Assembly (NCBI GenBank): GCA_050084985.1
Contig: JBITNC010000002.1
Coordinates: 16,492,001-16,556,000 of the forward strand
Direction of reading: 5' to 3'
DNA length: 64,000 nt
Source of the DNA: Nageia nagi
Lineage: Eukaryota; Pinophyta
This document shows positions 1-11,830 of the stretch, piece after piece. The notes beneath the pieces were generated by a model. It was given only the letters and a program-made list of their open reading frames with translations, was not told the origin of the DNA and did not search any database. The position numbers and the translations under genes are program-made. Every line of letters begins with the position of its first letter. Positions within the stretch are counted from its first letter, which is position 1.

Positions 1-66
1 TGCCTGTGGTGCCACTTCCTCAGGCACCTCATCCAACAGTGTTTCTTCCACTGGCTGCGCAGACAT
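1..66 (-). CDS. Possible N-terminus of a retrotransposon Gag, cut by the window edge
   Basis: On the minus strand an ATG at 66-64 opens a frame that stays open for 22 codons to the window edge. The peptide begins MSAQPVEETL and is rich in Glu, Pro and Val. Its only support is position: it lies about 630 bases downstream, in minus-strand sense, of a primer-binding-site-like motif at 695-707, where a gag start would be expected. I recognise no domain in so short a piece. The plus strand is open here too, so this could be chance. Confidence 0.3.
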   Translation of the reverse strand, partial: MSAQPVEETLLDEVPEEVAPQA

Positions 67-328
67 CTTGAACAACCTGACACAATCCCCAACAATAGTC
101 TGATGTAGGTAGACACACGCAGACACAACTATCACACTTCACGCTTCAAACCTACATCAAGGGACATCTCGGTTAGGACACAACACAAGGCGCCACGAAT
201 TGCTAAGGCAAACAAAGGTTGTGCATGAGCAGAAATAAACACGCAACACAAGCATGCACCAACACATGGTAAACATCACATCACATTCTCCCACCCCTGC
301 TAGACTCTCTATAGTTTCACATGGGACC

Positions 329-340
329 GGGGGGGAGTAT
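329..340 (+). other. Polypurine-tract-like motif followed by TGATAG
   Basis: A run of seven G (329-335) continues as AGTA and is followed at 340 by TGATAG. This resembles a plus-strand polypurine tract abutting the start of a 3' LTR. It conflicts in orientation with the minus-strand primer-binding-site-like motif at 695-707, so one of the two is chance or two elements are nested. No matching LTR end was found. Confidence 0.25.
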
Positions 341-433
341 GATAGAAACCATGTTTTGCCTTTCACATAGCAATTCTATTATGCCGTCGACATGGCATAC
401 GGGATCCCACTCCTTACACGAGGAGTTCCACAA

Positions 434-544
434 GTGCTGCCTCCTTCGGCGCATCTGCACCCATGGGCGGGTGCTGCCTCTATCGACGTATCGGCACCCT
501 TGGGCGGGTGCTGCCTCTATCGGCGTATCGGCACCCCTGCACGT
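434..544. repeat. Three-copy 37-bp tandem repeat
   Basis: Units begin at 434, 471 and 508, each opening GTGCTGCCTC, and continue with a GTATCGGCACCC-type core. The second and third units are nearly identical and the first is diverged. The array is GC-rich, unlike most of the window, and lies in what would be the untranslated leader of the minus-strand retrotransposon. Confidence 0.85.
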
Positions 545-694
545 GTAGCAATCAAGCATCAGTGCATACTCACATACCTTGGTCGATGAGGCATAGGTGA
601 GTAACCAAATCCCCTTCGCGGGCATCGTGTTTCATGCGGGTCGAATCGGCACGATACACACGGCACATGGCACCCTCCTTGCCTGAACCCCCAA

Positions 695-707
695 GGCTTT
701 GATACCA
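695..707 (-). promoter_or_regulatory. Primer-binding-site-like motif (initiator tRNA-Met type)
   Basis: The minus strand reads TGGTATCAAAGCC, one base different from TGGTATCAGAGCC, the initiator-Met primer site seen intact in the copia element at 57831-57843. Two bases upstream in minus-strand sense the sequence ends CGTTTCA, a plausible LTR 3' end (CA). This places an LTR at higher coordinates (from 710) and the element's body at lower coordinates. Confidence 0.55.
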
Positions 708-709
708 CA

Positions 710-2445
710 TGAAACGCTACCAGACGCGCCACCCCTTGGGGCATGGCTTGTCGATGGTAACGCCCGGCACCGACATAGTCGACACGGTCTGAAAGCCTGG
801 GTACCGGACTTATGGGAATCACCCCCGCCAGACGTATCCTCTCATGGCCCGTCCCGCACGGCTAGCCAGCTCCGCCGTCTTCGTCAACTCCGTAGTTGCA
901 TACTGCTCGAGGCCTCGTGCCTCTAGAGCTGGTCCGACCCCTTGGAGCATCGGACCGGTTTGTCATAGTTACCAGGATGCCTGGTGCTCACCGCCCAACC
1001 AACGACCTTCAAACGGGTATCACCCCTAAGGTCCCCCTGAGCTGTATTCGGCCATCCATGCCGCCCAGTCCAACCATAGGAATGGACTCTCAACCTTGTC
1101 CGCCATGGTTCCTAAGGCACGACAGTCTGGGCCCGGAATGGATCCCCGTGTACTAGAGGTTACGCTCTACGTACACTCACCACCTCGGGAGAGGCGGCCC
1201 TCTCACAGTAGTTTTAGGTTAAAAGACCTATCTACAATCGGATAAGGGGGTGGTTTGCTTACGGCATATGTGTCTTTTGGAAACCTCGCTTTGGACCCCA
1301 ACATGAAAAACGTCCATTATTGGAGGATCGATTTCCTAGTACACCAAAGGCATGCCTGTGGACCAAACCGTGGACATGACTGAATCGTGCACATGAACAA
1401 AACCATGGGCATGAACCGGCCTATGCACCGTCCACATGAACCGGCCCGTGGACCAAATCGTGAATCGACAATCCGTAAGGAACCTATATTAGTTTTAGGT
1501 TGAAATACCTATCTGCAATCGGATAAGGGGGCATTTTGCCTACGGCGTATGTGTTTTTAGGATCGACCCATGCACACCAACCGAACCGTGCACACGAACC
1601 GACCCGTGCACATGAATCGAACTGTGGACACAAAATGTGCACAAGAACGAACCGTGGAGGCAAAACGTGCACAAGAACCAAACCGTCGACACAAATCGGC
1701 CCGTTGACAAGCCCATGCACACGAACCGCACCGTCCACATGAACCGGCCCGTGGACCAAACCGTGAGTTGACAATCCGCAAGGAACCTATATTAGTTTTA
1801 GGTTGAAATACCTATCTGCAATCGGATAAGGGGGCATTTTGCCTACGGCGTATGTGTTTTTAGGATCGACCCGTGCACACCAACCGAACAGTGGACATGA
1901 AACGAACCGTGCACACAAACAGATCCGTGCACATGAATCGAACCATGGTAACAAAATGTGCACATGAACCGAACCATGGACATGAACCGAACCGTGGACC
2001 CAAAACGTGCACAAGAACCAAACCGTGGACACAAACCGACCCGTTGACAAGCCCATGCACGCGAACCGCACTGTCCATATGAACCGGCCCGCGGACCAAA
2101 CCGTGAGTCGACAATCCGCAAGGAACCTAGATTAGTTTTAGGTTAAAATACCTATCTGCAATCGGATAAGGGGGCAGTTTGCCTACGACGTATGTGTTTT
2201 TAGGATCGACCCGTGCACACCAACCGAACCGTGGACACGAATCGAACTGTGCACACGAACCGACCCGTGCACATGAATCGAACCGTGGACCCAAAATGTG
2301 CACAAGAACCGAACCGTGGACACAAAACGTGCACAAGAACCGAACCGCGGAGGCAAAATATGAACAAGAACCGAACCGTGGACACAAACCGACCCGTTGA
2401 CAAGCCCATGCACACGAACCGCACCGTCCACATGGACACAAAACT
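710..2445 (-). mobile_element. Probable LTR of a minus-strand retrotransposon, far boundary uncertain
   Basis: The GC-rich block begins with TGAAACG at 710, beside the primer-site-like motif, and ends where composition drops sharply to AT-rich at about 2445. In minus-strand sense the nested tandem repeats (2440-1209) would form U3, and the non-repetitive 710-1200 would be R/U5. No second LTR is in the window and no terminal TG or target duplication could be confirmed at the 2445 end. A satellite block beside a degenerate element is the main alternative. The many 60-106-codon open frames here read through repeats and are not genes. Confidence 0.45.
1209..2440. repeat. Four tandem units of about 280-340 bp, each holding a minisatellite
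   Basis: Units begin at 1209, 1490, 1793 and 2133 with TAGTTTTAGGTT, followed by ACCTATCTGCAATCGGATAA and a G-run. Each then carries an array of 15-18-base variants of the pattern GAACCGTGCACACGAA and GAACCGTGGACACAAA. Units one to three end with a GGACCAAACCGTGA / AACCTATATTAG block; the fourth is cut short. Unit lengths differ (281, 303, 340) because the inner minisatellite copy number varies. Confidence 0.85.
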
Positions 2446-2519
2446 ATGTTTAGTTCTTACGAAACATATTTGGAAGATAAAAACAATTTCAAACATTATT
2501 TACATACAAAACAGTAAAA

Positions 2520-2880
2520 AAAAACTTAAATAGAAGAAAATAACAACAAAGTCACAAACCTGGACTGCAGATGTTAGCATATTAGGAAATGGAATGAAAA
2601 ATTGGTGAAATTTGGTTTTCTTTGGTCTGGTAGTGTTCTTCCTCTCTTTGGTTTGCAGCAGCAGTGAAAGTGAAAAGATAGACCAATTTTTCCTTTTGAA
2701 AAGGCATTTTTCCTTTTCTGCTGCTTGGTGAGTAATTGGCATGGAATTGCAACTAATCACGAGTTTTCAGATGATTCCTTGTTGAAAAACTTGCGATTAC
2801 TTGAATGAGGTTGTGAAAAAAATTACTCGAAAGCCGAGTGCAAGCTACTCATTTGGTCTGAATCAGCTTGTGACTTGGCG
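2520..2880. repeat. Dispersed repeat, copy 1 (related to 20240-20600)
   Basis: About 360 bases align with 20240-20600 in the same orientation. Shared stretches include ATTGGTGAAATTTG-like, a CTTCCTCT-containing block, a GGCATTTTTCCTTTTC-like block and a segment with repeated ACTCG motifs. No coding capacity is visible. It may be an LTR fragment or a non-autonomous element. Confidence 0.55.
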
Positions 2881-5800
2881 ATTAATCCAATTAATTGCTG
2901 AGTTTGACTGCTATGATAGGAATATAGGGTTGATCTAACCTATTCTTGTGTATTAAATAATGTAATGGCCACACAATTATATGATGTGTTTGGTTGATGA
3001 GGTAGTTGGCAGTGTGCTTAGAGTGGTTACGTGGTTGAACAGTTTTGTAACCCTCATATGCAGTTTCATGTAACCCATATATATTTTTAAAGCATCCCAA
3101 ACATTGTGCATTTGGCAGTGTGATTAGAGTGGTTACGTGGAGATACAAAACTAAATGCTGCAGATACTATGCAAAAACCCTTGTGAGAAGGAAATATCAA
3201 TATGTAGACAACTATGTTGGAGTCCTAGCTGATCCATGGATCTTGACATGTATCAGAACCAGGCTAGGTGTTTCTCAAGAGTCAAACAAAGACATTATTA
3301 GGGTGTCTCGGTGAAGCTCAAGAGTTACTGATGTTTGACAAAATGAATTAGTGTTTATTTATATCATGCATTTTCACATCTGACTGCGCTTCACAAAAGA
3401 CTAACGTGACATAATTACATTATTTAGAGACATGTCCATATGTGCAATTACCATGAATTTGATGGTATCGTCAAAGTACAAAAGCAAAAGATCAATATGA
3501 CTTTAACAGGCTGAGTTTGATCAGGAGGCATCATGATGCTTCTGAAGCTTTATGTTGTAGATGAGTTGATTGTATAGTTTTGGAGCATAATCTCTGCAAT
3601 AATTCTTCCGAAGAATCACCAGAACAATTAGCAGACCTTAGAGAAGATTTGAATATTGTTCCTGAAAAACAGCTTGTTTGCAATCAAAATGCAGAGTGTG
3701 GGACAGTATAAATGAGGTTTCTGAAGCTTGTTTTTTGCAGGATGAGTTTATTGTATAGTTCTGTAACAATATATCTGGGACAAACACTATACCTTGGAGA
3801 AAAATTGAGTATTGTACTTGAAAAACATGTTATTTGCAGTCAGCATGCAAGAGTATGGGGCTGTATCTGAACATCTCGTCAAGATTATAGACAACAAGAA
3901 ACGTAATTGATAAATACTTAAAATATAGATAGTCTGGATATGTGTAAGAGTTGGGATCATAAGAGTGTCTTTTATTTCTGACAAAGAAATGAAAAATTCT
4001 CTAATTATATATTGAATATATTGTGCAATATTTCAGAACTAGGTTTTGCCACTTCTGTACTTTCAGAGTAAAATTGATAAAATAATGGTGCTGTTTAAGA
4101 TTTTGAAATCTAATGAAATTTTCAGATACACTCTAATAAGGTCCCGAGAGTGGAATCTTGAGGGCCTTGTTGAGGAATACCGTGACTTTAGTAAATTTAT
4201 TCGACTATTTTTAAGAGTCTGAGAGTCGAATCTTGAGGGCCTTGCCAAAGAATTACATAAACTGGATAGTTGCAAAAGGAAATTCTACAACTAATTACAT
4301 CTTTACCAAGAAATAGATAACCATGAAATTGTTCTTGATGCAAAAAAAACTAGTAAAATTGCAACTTATATGAAGCTGTGGTAGAGTGGGTTGAGAATTA
4401 GGCAATGTATTCTGTCATCCAGTAACTGTCTTAAGTTGTTTCCTGAGGTAAACCTTTAATCATGTCAATGGGTTTCCAATTTGGATATTTTTTTTTTTCC
4501 TTTCTATCAAATTACATTTTGTGCTTAGGAAATTTGTAGTAGAGGAACTTTCACTCTCTAGTTAATTATTTCAATGCCTTCTGTAATTGTTTACTTGTAC
4601 TAATATAATTTCAATACTATGTTGAGTCCTTCAAGCTGGAGTATCTTTTCTATCAGGTAGCCTTCTTATGTCTAACGTCTATATGTCTATTGTTTGCTTT
4701 TTGTCACTAGATTCATACACCTCTCTTCTGGACATTCAGAAAGTATAAAATCTGCGGAAACAGTTTTGTTAGTACTAGTTCTGAGCGAGTCTCATTTATT
4801 TTTTTGTGTGCATTAGAGAAAGAGATAGATGCTAAAGATGTGTTTTTTTCTGTATATACAGGTATTGCATTTAAGACGTCAACTTTACCTTTTGTACAAA
4901 TGTCAAACTGGAACGCTAGAACAGGATGTACGAGACCCCTTCGCAGTTGTGCAATAGGCATGGTCATCTGTGTAAAATTGTCAATCTTGAGACCGAGGAG
5001 AACATTATTATGTTTAGAACTTTTATTCTCATTATCCTTAGGCATTTCTTACAGACCTGTCCTATTCTTAGGAACTTCATGAATATTTACACGTAATATA
5101 TATTTGCATTTTGATGTGTTAACATTTGATTATCTTTGTATCTTGGTTGTTTATTGAACTTGGTTAACAAATGGTAGCTCAGGCAAGAACGTATGTGGCT
5201 CTTGTGTGAGTGGGAGAGATGTAATTATTTCAAATTTAGTCCAGTTGATTGTCACAATTAAATAGGAAATCTATCATGCAAATTTAATAGCTATCTTAGC
5301 AAACATAGAACACTGGAGGAGGTCTATATGAATGATCATGACAGCCATGCTCCCACATGGGATGCTAACAGAAGATTAGAGGAGACGAGCATTCATATAT
5401 AATAGATTTCGTTTTGGTCTCTGCATTTGTGCTATTGCTTCATCTCCAAATAAAATTCTGATAATGTGAAGCATTCTCCATTTGAACAGCCCGACTCTTC
5501 TGCATTTGTACTATGAGACTTTCTCAAAGCTAATCACCTGTGAAGGGAAGGACAGTTATATGGCAATGGGTTAATTTATTTCAAATGCTAATAATTGAAA
5601 ACTTGGTAGAGACTCAAGATATGCTTATGATGACAACTGTCTACCAGAAAATCTGAAACAATATTCAATATTGTTAAAGCATGTGCTCTGGCTTAATCCA
5701 TTGCGATTTGTGACTTTTCAAAGAACTTTCATAGGTGACCTCATGCTCGAAGACTAGTCCCACTTTCCTCATAACCAACTTTCATTGAGATTAGAGTACA

Positions 5801-6379
5801 CATCAAAACCAAGAAGGTGCTTTTTAATGCTTCCATTAGGTGCATAATAAACTTTCTCAAAGGCACAAAAGTGAATTGTCACAGCCAGGGAACTAGACGC
5901 ATCTATGCTATACTATCTTGATGATACCGAGATCTTTAGTAGGTTCGTTTCCACCATGGTTAGAAAATATTTTGGTCGGGAACTGATAAAAATTTGCACA
6001 GGAATTCTTGACTTTTGTTATGGTCTAAAGTGATTGATATATGAACGTCAATTGATGTCCAATAAACTACTATGAACTTGAGTTGATCAAACTTTTTGAT
6101 AGAAGCATCACCATGTTTTCAAGTTTATAAGCACATGGTACAACTTATTATCATTCATATCCAACACTATCCCTTCTTCCCTCTCCACAAATGAAAAAGG
6201 AAGGTAATTATAATGATAGTTAGAAAGGATTGAATATGCAATTTATGTACAAAGAAAAATCATTTGTATAATAATATTGTCAATTTTGTTATGAGGAAAC
6301 TTTGATGGATATTTATTATTTTTATATTTAAATATTCTTAATGATATGAATATCAAGTTTCATAAATGTTGAATAATGA
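2881..6379. other. AT-rich region without a recognised gene
   Basis: I see no identifiable gene. A 27-base direct repeat beginning GGCAGTGTG lies at 3008 and 3114. Around 4700-5080 both strands carry open frames of about 92-110 codons and the composition is slightly more balanced, so a decayed exon is possible, but I recognise no domain. The rest is AT-rich with frequent stops in all frames. Confidence 0.4.
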
Positions 6380-6830
6380 TATTAATGTCTATGGGTGATT
6401 AAAAAATGGTCGATGAGATTGTAAAAAAATGCATATAAGAAGAGTAGGATTGAGCCTAAAACGAGCTCAATGTGTTAAGAGAGAGAAGAAAGAAAAAAAA
6501 TAGCTGAGGTCTTCAAAGTGTCAAATCTATAAAAGTCTGAATATGGAGAGTCAATAGACTTCCTTAGCATTCGAGGTAAAAAAAAGCTCATGTTGTAACC
6601 AAAGGGAGTAACCTTAGTGATTGAGTAGTTGTGCATTGTTGAGTAGTCCTTCTAGGGTCTTTAGGGATCATGTTGTGCTTTTGACTCATAGCTTCTTGTG
6701 GTAGCAAAAAAGATGTAATAAGTTTGGAATCTATTGTGCTTAAATAAGTTTGGAATCTATTGTGCTTTGGGATCTATTAGCAATCATGCTTTATCTTTGG
6801 TGGCTAGTTTTTTGATATAAAGTGTGATGC
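6380..6830 (-). mobile_element. LINE fragment B (linker between endonuclease and reverse transcriptase)
   Basis: This segment aligns over about 400 bases, in the same orientation, with 8985-9375 inside LINE copy A. Shared blocks include TCTTCAAAGTGTCAAA, ATATGGAGAGTCAA and GATCATGTT. It is therefore a second, truncated copy of the interval between endonuclease and reverse transcriptase. A 25-base tandem duplication containing AAGTTTGGAATCTATTGTGC sits at about 6719-6770. No coding frame survives. Confidence 0.6.
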
Positions 6831-7689
6831 ATTTATGATGTTTGTAATTTATTCATATGATTGCAATGTGTGGGCACCTTTGAATAAGCTATGATATAGA
6901 TCACATATTTTATAGTAGATGGGGTATATGAATATCAAATGCTTTTCAATTTCTGGTTACATGTTGAATAGCTTGCACATATGCTGGTTTTTAGGGATGT
7001 GATGGTTTATTTCGATATGGACTTGGTGTGAACAAACTTTATTTGGCCAAATGACTATCTAAAACCATGTGATGTGTGTAGTTTGATATAGTTAGAGATC
7101 ACAATAACACCATTACCTAATTTCATGTAAATCTAAAAATAATGAGTGCTTTGATAAAAAAGATTTTTTTGGGTTCAATCCAAGTTGTTTTTAGATAAGT
7201 TGATCATGTTTCCTTTTTAATCTTTTTATTGATATCTGTAGTAGAAGGCTTAGAGGTTTTGTTTGAGAGCTAACAAGGAGGAAGTTGTTCAATATCTAGG
7301 CCCATGAATCGTAGGAGAGAAGTGGCCTATGAGTACCAATGCGAATGGATGCCTTCACTTTCAAGTTCCATGGATGATTTGAGATTTAGGAGAGGGTATC
7401 TCTTTGACTTAGGAACAATTGATATCATGTGGGATTTTATTCATTGGCATGATAATATGGAATATTACAAGAACCAACATGGGATATGCATCAAATCTAG
7501 CCAGTATGATGGAATGAGGGATAGTTATTTTGGCTCAGATAGATCTTGAAAGCATACTGACCAAGATTTTCTCAATGCAAACCTAATAAGAGTCTCTCAA
7601 ACCAAGTCCTCAAACTTCACATCCACAAAGCGAAGTTTGAGAGACAAATGCATGGAAGAGTTTGATTTTTATCATGATATCCTAAAATT
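6831..7689. other. Spacer with one unassigned 81-codon open frame
   Basis: The only open frame of note is 7304-7549 on the plus strand (81 codons, starting MNRRREVAYEYQ, rich in Trp, Tyr and Asp). I recognise no family. Its composition is less AT-skewed than its surroundings, so it may be a fragment of a once-coding sequence. Confidence 0.3.
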
Positions 7690-10385
7690 AGAGTTGAAAA
7701 CATTGTCTCTCGAGTGATATAGTTGCATCATAGCCTTTATTCAATCTATTTTGAGAAAAAGTACGACCTATGAAAAGAACATTCAAATAGGTATATGAGG
7801 TGATTATCTCAACAGGTTGCTTTTGGAAAGTAAAGTGGATTTTGGAACCATTTTTCCTTGACACGTTAAAAGATATCACCTTTGTCCTTTTATGATTAAC
7901 TTTTAAGACCATGAGTAACACAAAATATACTCAAAGTGTCAACCTAATGTTGAAGCCCAACTGTTGTAAACAATAGTAAAATGTCATTTGTAAAGAGCAA
8001 AATGGAGACAATGGGATCTTATAGAAAACAACCCATACCAAGGCCTAAGATGTTTGAGATTAGTTGCTCAAGTTCATCAATTTAGAGCCCAAACAAATAG
8101 ATAGATGTCTTTTAACATCCTTTTAAACCCATTGGTTTGTAGGTGCTATCAAAGTTTTCCCATAAGTACATATATACAAATTAAGTATTTGAATGATTGT
8201 TTATCATAAAAAAATGTTGAACAATGCACATATATATAGAGATAATCGAGTAGGCAAGAGAGGGCAACCTTGTTTATCACAATATTGCTATAACACATGT
8301 CGGTAGGTGAGAACTAACTCAAACTTGGCCAACTGCCTATTCATAGAAAACATGATGAGGGATACATCTGTAGGGATCCTTGGATTCCCAAGTCTTTGAA
8401 ATATAAAATATCAAGGGACAATATCAAAGGCTTTATGAAAGTCAAACAAAGCAATAATAAAATTCCTATTTCTAGGCTTGAGCCTCTTGAATGATGATAT
8501 GTATTGTGAGGATATGATCAATGGTATAATAATTTATTCGAACGCCTTGACTAGGTGCATAGAGATTGTGTTTTGGCAAATTTAGATATGAAATCATCAA
8601 GATTTGTGGCAAAGACTTCTTCTAGGATGTGGGTGACCATAAGTATTATATAGATACTAGGTCTAGAGGGTTGCCAACTTTGTAATTGGATAGATGCTAT
8701 TGGAGGTCCAAGAAAGGGGAAGCCCCATGAGAAGAGATGTGGTTGAGTATTTTAACAATATGGACGACTAGAACTACAGGCTTATGCTTGAGGAATTCAA
8801 CATTTAGGATTTTGAAATTAGTTCAGAGTTTGTGGATAGCTCGTAAGACCATTTTATCAATGTAGAAATGGCAAGGACGAAGTTGAGGGCTAGGGATAAT
8901 GGGAGGTTGATTCGATATGTTGTAGAGGGTAGAAGCATAATTCAAAATTTGACATTAATGTCCATGATTGAACAACATAAAAAAGGTTGATGGGACTATA
9001 TAAAGATACATATAAGAAGAACGAGGGAGTTCCTAAGGCCACTCCAATGTGTAAGAATGAGAAGATGGAAAAAATACTAGTAAAGGGTCTTCAAAGTGTC
9101 AAACTCAACAAGTTTGATTGACATAAACATTTGCATATGGAGAGTCAAGGGGCTCATTTAGCACTTAAGGTCAGAAAAAAAGATCACGATGTTTCAACTA
9201 ATGGGAGTAATTCTAGTGAGTTTAATAGTAATACGTCGATGAGTAATCCTTTCAAAGTATTCAAGATCATGTTATGCCTTTGATTCATAACTTCCTATGG
9301 TTGAAAAAAAGATGTGATAAGTTTGGAACTTGCTATGTTGCAAGATCTACCAATGATCACGTTCTACACATGGTGGAGGTAGGCAAGATGCTTGTTTAGG
9401 TTTTTTGTGTATGTGTTGTTAGATTATAGTGAAAGCAAATGTGGTAAGTAGAAGTACAAAGAGGGAGTGTGAGTGGGGAGGTGTGTGGAAGGATAAAGGT
9501 GAGATAAGCATGATCATATAAGGGTGGAGTATTAGAAATACTAAAATCAATTATAGAAAAGACAAAAGGAAGATTGATTAGAACATAATTGCTCACATTA
9601 GTCCACCATCAAAAGGGAAACTAGTGAGATATCTAGATTGAGGGAATCGAGGAATCCTATTTAGGATGATCAAATCATGTGCTTCAACCAAATTAAGTAG
9701 GTGTTTTCTAGTATATGTGCTTCTTTTTTGATATCATTTGACTATCATGTTAGGCTTAAATCATGGTTAATCTCCAACAATTGAAGATGATATGAAGAAA
9801 TATCATTTAAGCGACATTAGAACATGCTTGTCCATGCATTAATGTCCCCTAATCACATGATATCATCTAAAAGGGAAAATCTAGAGATATCAGGGTAAAT
9901 ATCCAAGTAGGGTAAGTCATTATCATCTACAATAGAATGGGATGAGTAGGAAGGAGGAAGATAACATCCAACAATGTAGAGATGTCAAAATTTTGGCTTC
10001 CTATCAATAAAGTTCCATATGTATCTAGCATGGATATTTAAGCATTCCAAATGAATGTGTGAAGTTAAACACTCATGATATACGCAACAACCCTAAAGCC
10101 TTTTATATGTTGGCAAGTCTTCGGTTAATAAGTAGAAACCAATAATAACTTGTATATGAAGGTAGTGGTTTTTGCTGTGTTTCATGTGTCCCAATAAAAA
10201 GGATGAGATCCTTATCACCAATTACAACACTTAATGAACCTAAAGAAAGAGAATAAAGAGCCACCAAAATTCCTTATGACAATTTTAATGTGAGATTGAG
10301 ATCTTGATGCTTAGTGTTAGGTTAATGTAGGCCTAGGTTTAGTTCATCCTAAAGGAGGACTATAATGTATAGAGAAAGCAAGATT
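7690..10385 (-). mobile_element. LINE copy A: decayed endonuclease/reverse transcriptase retrotransposon
   Basis: Non-LTR retrotransposon relic read on the minus strand. The endonuclease part lies at about 10385-9396; the frame at 9596-9396 contains SIIDFSISNTPPLYDHAYL, the family's IDF...SDH-type end. The reverse transcriptase follows: IMV-HILEEVFATNL near 8640, DFHKAFDIVP near 8430, KQGCPLLPT near 8270, and VNHKRTKVISFN with SYTYLNVLFIG near 7890-7780. The last frame (7921-7688) is open for 77 codons; elsewhere stops and frameshifts are common. Homology with copy C (13635-17900) starts at 10385, next to a (TA)12 run. It retains the uninterrupted sequence at the site where copy C carries a CACTA insertion. 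Confidence 0.8.
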
Positions 10386-10387
10386 GT

Positions 10388-10411
10388 TATATATATATAT
10401 ATATATATATA
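10388..10411. repeat. (TA)12 microsatellite
   Basis: An uninterrupted run of 12 TA dinucleotides, directly at the 5' limit of LINE copy A. Confidence 0.95.
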
Positions 10412-10749
10412 ATGTATAATAGTCAAACTCAGACTCCACAAGCTTGTTGACTCAAAAAAAACTTGGACTCTAAAAAATCCTAAAGAATATACATAATTTC
10501 ATATATAAAAAAAATAATTTTAGTCATCCATCAACATTCTATGTTAAATAAAATAATAAAAATTATTTTTGATGTTTTGTATTAAATTACCAAGGTCTAA
10601 AATACATTACAAAATTCCTATTTACAATACAAAATCAAGTTCTCATTTTTCCTTTTCCCTTTGTCATCTCTTTTGGAACCTTATCTGGTTGTCTTTGGTT
10701 GTGATTGGGTTATCTCTTGTGTTGGCAATGCTTATGCTACCCTTGTCTC

Positions 10750-11830
10750 TTCTTCTACCATATGAATAGTTTGTTGTTCCATGGCTTCTTAAATTTTCAA
10801 AGCTGAAGTCAAATAAGGGATCCACCTTTGGTTATCCTGTTATCAATTTGATTATGGATCAATCACGTCCAACTTAATTGCCTCATGATTGGTTCCTTGA
10901 ATTTACCTATGAAAAAGGTAAATGTTGTAATACATAAATACCAAGTTATTTAAGCATTATTGTATGATTTTATTGGGCTTCATTGAGTGGACACTCGATA
11001 TGCTCAAAGGTGCTCCAATTTTGTTCACATCTAGAAACATTATATAATTGACATAAATATTGATTGTTATCTTTTGAAGATGTGGCATCTCAGTATCATA
11101 ATCCTCCCTCCATGGATATGAAATAATAATTAAAAAAGAAATAAAAAAATCAAAAATTGATAATTATTGAATAATTCACTAAAATAAAATATGAAAATTA
11201 TTTTTTCTACAGCTTGAGTTGTCCTTTCGCAAAGACATTATGGAGACATGAAGAGGTAGCTTTCTACCTTCTTGAAGATTTCATTTCTCGTAGCTTCATC
11301 ACTCACCATACTGTGAATGTACATATGAAGGCCTATGGAAACTTCTTCATTTGTCTCGAATGATTCAACATAGAAAAATTTGGGGTTCAAATAGTATCTT
11401 GTTGCTTGTAATGGCCTATGAAGCTAATTTTACCATCTAAGGTCAATGGTGTCCCGAATGGAATAACTTCCTCTCTTCATGGCTATAGAAGGAAGCTATA
11501 GTCTTCTTAAACCTACCATGGCCTTGTAAATGTAACCTATAAGTGATTTATTTTGGTCACCAAGGCAAAGAAAGAACCCTCACAAAGGGATTAAAAAATT
11601 GTAATGCAAAGGTATTAAATAAAAAAAATAATTATGTATAATAGAAAACTTGAATCATAATCATATGTAAATTTCTTACCTGAATAATGTCATCTAATGC
11701 CTTCCAAAATGCATCATCAAAAATGCAATCCATACGATTCATATGGTTATTTTCATGTGCATATTTGGAGCTTTACCATTGGTCTCTCATAAACATTGTT
11801 TTGATGCAGGTTTTGAATCATATAGACTTT
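10750..11830 (-). pseudogene. hAT-family transposase relic (C-terminal half with dimerisation domain)
   Basis: Minus-strand translation in shifting frames follows the plant hAT transposase pattern. Near 11800 KTMFMRDQW precedes FDDAFWKALDDII (about 11740-11690). After an interruption come PFVRVLSLLGDQNKSLIGYIYKAM-like residues (about 11590-11530), LHRPLQATRYYLNP near 11430-11385, and SDEATRNEIFKKVESYLF. Further on CEQNWSTFEHIE near 11030-10995 is the conserved CERNWS...F motif of the hAT C-terminal dimerisation domain. hAT transposases cut and paste DNA in the nucleus; the dimerisation domain mediates self-association. Several stops and at least two AT-rich insertions break the frame. I saw no terminal inverted repeats or 8-bp target duplication. 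Confidence 0.75.

Noticed and set aside
1484-2533. Many overlapping open frames of 66-106 codons on both strands
   Set aside because: They are translations of the tandem minisatellite in several frames (His/Val/Cys-rich periodic peptides) and shift with the repeats; no independent support for a gene.
4713-5082. A host gene at the overlapping 110- and 92-codon frames
   Set aside because: No recognisable domain, opposite-strand frames overlap, and no splice or promoter context decides between them; kept only as a remark.
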